64,000 nucleotides of DNA from Anthracocystis setariae (taxonomy: Eukaryota; Basidiomycota; Ustilaginomycetes; Ustilaginales; Ustilaginaceae), in NCBI GenBank assembly GCA_928724745.1, contig CAKMXJ010000012.1:471001-535000 (forward strand), read 5' to 3'. The notes under the pieces are model-generated. The model was not told the DNA's origin, did no database searches, and saw only the letters and a list, made by a program, of their open reading frames with translations. The translations under genes and the position numbers were made by a program. Positions 62,511-64,000 of this stretch are shown piece by piece (the stretch's first letter is position 1; every line of letters starts with the position of its first letter).

Positions 62511-62739
62511 TACATGTGAACTGACCGCAGGATCAGCAGGAGTCCCTACCGGGAAGATACCAAATCCGGCACGCCTTTCAGGCTCATCCATTAGACACCT
62601 TTGGTCCTGATGCGCCTCGTTCACAAAGGCTACACCAGCCGCAACAGCACGGCTGTGACCCCCGAGAACACTAGCTCTACTAGAGAGAGAGCCAATGTGA
62701 GGTCCATTGTTGTTAGATATAAGCGTCATTTTCATAAAT

Positions 62740-63224
62740 TTGGTACCAATTTACAGCCTGGACTGTCTATTTTACAGTATAGATACTGAGGCCAGGTATT
62801 ACGTGTATTGGCACAATTCCGCCAATCCAAAGTTTAAGACCCAAAAAACCCAAAACCCTCACTTTGTTTCACACGACTTGTTTCGGTCATAGAAGATAAG
62901 AAGTATAATGCTACTGAAATTAAATATATGACATAACGCACATTAACCCTACTATAAACTTGAAAATCTGTAGTAAAAAAATAAAAAAAAGATATTCTAA
63001 GATGGGGTTCTAACTAAAAAGATTAGTAGGTCAGTAGCTAAATCATTCTCAATCTTCAACCCCCTTCGGTATCCATCATTTGCGAAAACATAAGTCACAA
63101 ACACACAGATTTTTTTGAGCCGTAAATGGATAGTTCGCAGCAAAAGACTAGTAGTGCGCAACTAAATACAAGTAAAACGATCGCACTCGCGTTCGTATTA
63201 CTTGTAATGCCAAAGACGGCCCTT
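62740..63224. other. A/T-rich spacer within the LINE remnant
   Basis: A/T-rich DNA with many stops in all frames, ending at a G13 run near 63241. No gene recognised. It could be UTR between two LINE ORFs. Confidence 0.4.
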
Positions 63225-63705
63225 TTAACCGAGACCGAGAGGGGGGGGGGGAAGAAGCCCGTAACGCAAATAATCCAAATTAGGCCTTGGATTTCTTAGC
63301 GCCGGACTTCTTCTTCGAAGATTTGGACGAGGAGGGGGGGGCAGAGCTGGAGCAGGCGCGGCATCCTTAAGGAATTGTTCTACTTTTGCCCTAATAGGGC
63401 AGACCGGATTCTGATGAACACAGAGTCGACGGAAGCAGAAATTGCACGTTGGCGCAAAATGCACCTTGACCAGCATGTTAAAAAACGGCTGGACAGCGCA
63501 AAAGGAGGTGCGCTTTTCCCACATATGGTGGGTGTGCTTATGACGCCAGTTAAAAAAAGCCTCGCCCAACCATGAGAAGGACTTGGCTTTTCCCCACTGA
63601 CTCCGGATATTTTTAAGTCCGGAAATGCGCAGAAGAGGGCGGTCGTCTATCATCCGCTCACTCTCATCCGCATCGTTGTCCAATTCCGCAAGATGGGCCT
63701 TACAC
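63225..63705 (-). pseudogene. Cys/His-rich ORF of probable transposon origin, fused to 28S
   Basis: Open from the rDNA junction (first in-frame Met at 63683) with no family recognised. The segment APTCNFCFRRLCVHQNPVCP has a Cys/His pattern that may bind zinc; an upstream part contains several Trp/His (FSWLGEAFFNWRHKHTHH). After a Pro/Ala stretch the frame passes through C8 (63334-63341) into Arg/Pro-rich sequence; the alternative frame there encodes a Ser/Lys tail (SSSKSSKKKSGAKKSKA) ending at 63280. That looks more like a genuine C-terminus, so a 1-base change in the C run is likely. A 5'-truncated LINE ORF is the best guess. Confidence 0.5.
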
Positions 63706-63957
63706 TCACAAAGCTACGGGCGCTCCAAGCCAGGTACGGGATTATCACCCTCTATGATGCCCTTTTCCAAGGGACTTAGGCTTGGTCCGAAGCGGAAAAC
63801 ACTTCTTGAGATTACAATGCGGACGCCGAAGACGCCAGCTTTCAATCTTGGGCTCTTCCCCTCTTCCCCCTTCCTAGTGAAGGCCTTCCTGGTTATTTTT
63901 TTTTCCTCCGCTTATTGATATGCTTAAGTTCAGCGGGTAGTCCTACCAATCTGAGGC
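63706..63957 (-). rRNA. 5' fragment of 28S (LSU) rRNA, interrupted
   Basis: Reading on the minus strand, the LSU start (GGACTACCCGCTGAACTTAA, then GCATATCAATAAGCGGAGGA) is followed by recognisable D1 sequence (GGCGTCTTCGGCGTCC; AAGTGTTTTCCGCTTCGGAC; CATCATAGAGGGTGATAATC). A stretch of about 40 nt just after GCGGAGGA differs strongly from any LSU I know, while flanking parts match well. Similarity stops at GCTTTGTGA (63706), where the Cys/His ORF begins. So this is about 250 nt of a 28S gene, interrupted or pseudogenised. Confidence 0.85.
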
Positions 63958-64000
63958 CGATGAATTGAATTTTTTTCCCTTCCTTTGCAGGTATGGGCGG
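63958..64000 (-). other. 3' end of ITS2
   Basis: Immediately upstream of the LSU start on the minus strand, ending with the conserved CATCGGCCTCAGATTGG-type junction. The window stops before 5.8S, so it is unknown whether an intact rDNA unit follows. Confidence 0.65.

Larger units (their letters stand above)
61000..63705 (-). mobile_element. Non-LTR (LINE) retrotransposon remnant
   Basis: Minus-strand fragment containing a Cys/His-rich ORF (63705-63225) and an APE-type endonuclease ORF (about 62510-61159). No reverse transcriptase follows: the DNA passes into copia LTR-like sequence near 60960. The 5' side is joined to 28S rDNA at 63705/63706. Whether the two ORFs belong to one element is an inference from order and strand. 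Confidence 0.6.

Noticed and set aside
62286..62735. Separate minus-strand ORF upstream of the LINE endonuclease
   Set aside because: Its 3' half overlaps, in another frame, the coding-like extension of the endonuclease ORF; at most its 5' half is displaced LINE sequence, so it is not called as a gene.

Overview
The window looks like nuclear DNA of a smut fungus (Basidiomycota, Ustilaginomycotina, probably Ustilaginales). The evidence is a compact set of mostly intronless basidiomycete genes with a few short GT-AG introns, many Ser/Ala/Gln/Asp low-complexity tracts, mitochondrial complex I present, and a 28S/ITS2 fragment at the right edge whose readable core looks smut-like from memory. Species cannot be named from sequence alone.

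From 1 to about 53.1 kb the window is ordinary host chromosome. In order it carries an EB1 microtubule tip tracker; a homeodomain regulator; a TDT-family anion/dicarboxylate/sulfite transporter; the mitochondrial citrate/oxoglutarate carrier YHM2; a flavin amine-oxidase-like protein; a large dsRBD/DEVH-box RNA helicase (DHX9-like); a Zn2Cys6 regulator; oligosaccharyltransferase subunit OST1; replication factor CDC45; a RasGEF with an internal GTPase-like domain; a GATA factor; a cytochrome P450; a second Zn2Cys6 regulator; a GNAT acetyltransferase; a predicted secreted protein; mitochondrial ribosomal protein uL22m; a small N-myristoylated SVIP-like protein; a Prm10/ThrE membrane protein; and the divergent mitochondrial pair NFS1 and NDUFS6. 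Several neighbours are tightly convergent (110-240 bp between stops) or share a divergent promoter (OST1/CDC45, uL22m/SVIP-like, NFS1/NDUFS6).

From about 53.3 kb to the right edge the DNA changes to a mobile-element graveyard. A decayed HNH-AP2 homing-endonuclease-like gene abuts the truncated end of a minus-strand Ty1/copia element. That copia copy is split twice. One insertion is a 960-bp element with long terminal inverted repeats and no recognised family. The other is a 2.47-kb TG...CA insertion (solo-LTR-like) with a 5-bp target duplication, and it is itself invaded by a Tc1 DD34E transposon. Next come a LINE fragment with an APE-type endonuclease domain and an unassigned Cys/His-rich ORF fused to the first ~250 nt of a minus-strand 28S rRNA gene plus ITS2. 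The contig therefore appears to run into, or into a relic of, the rDNA.

No CRISPR array, tRNA or complete rRNA was found. The most interesting parts are the nested stack at 53-64 kb, the unclassified TIR element, the HNH-AP2 relic lacking its catalytic histidine, and the 28S-transposon junction. In the host section, small terminal exons (EB1, NDUFS6, SVIP-like, GNAT) and two unusual domain architectures (RasGEF with a P-loop domain; Zn2Cys6 with a stretched Thr loop) are worth a second look.
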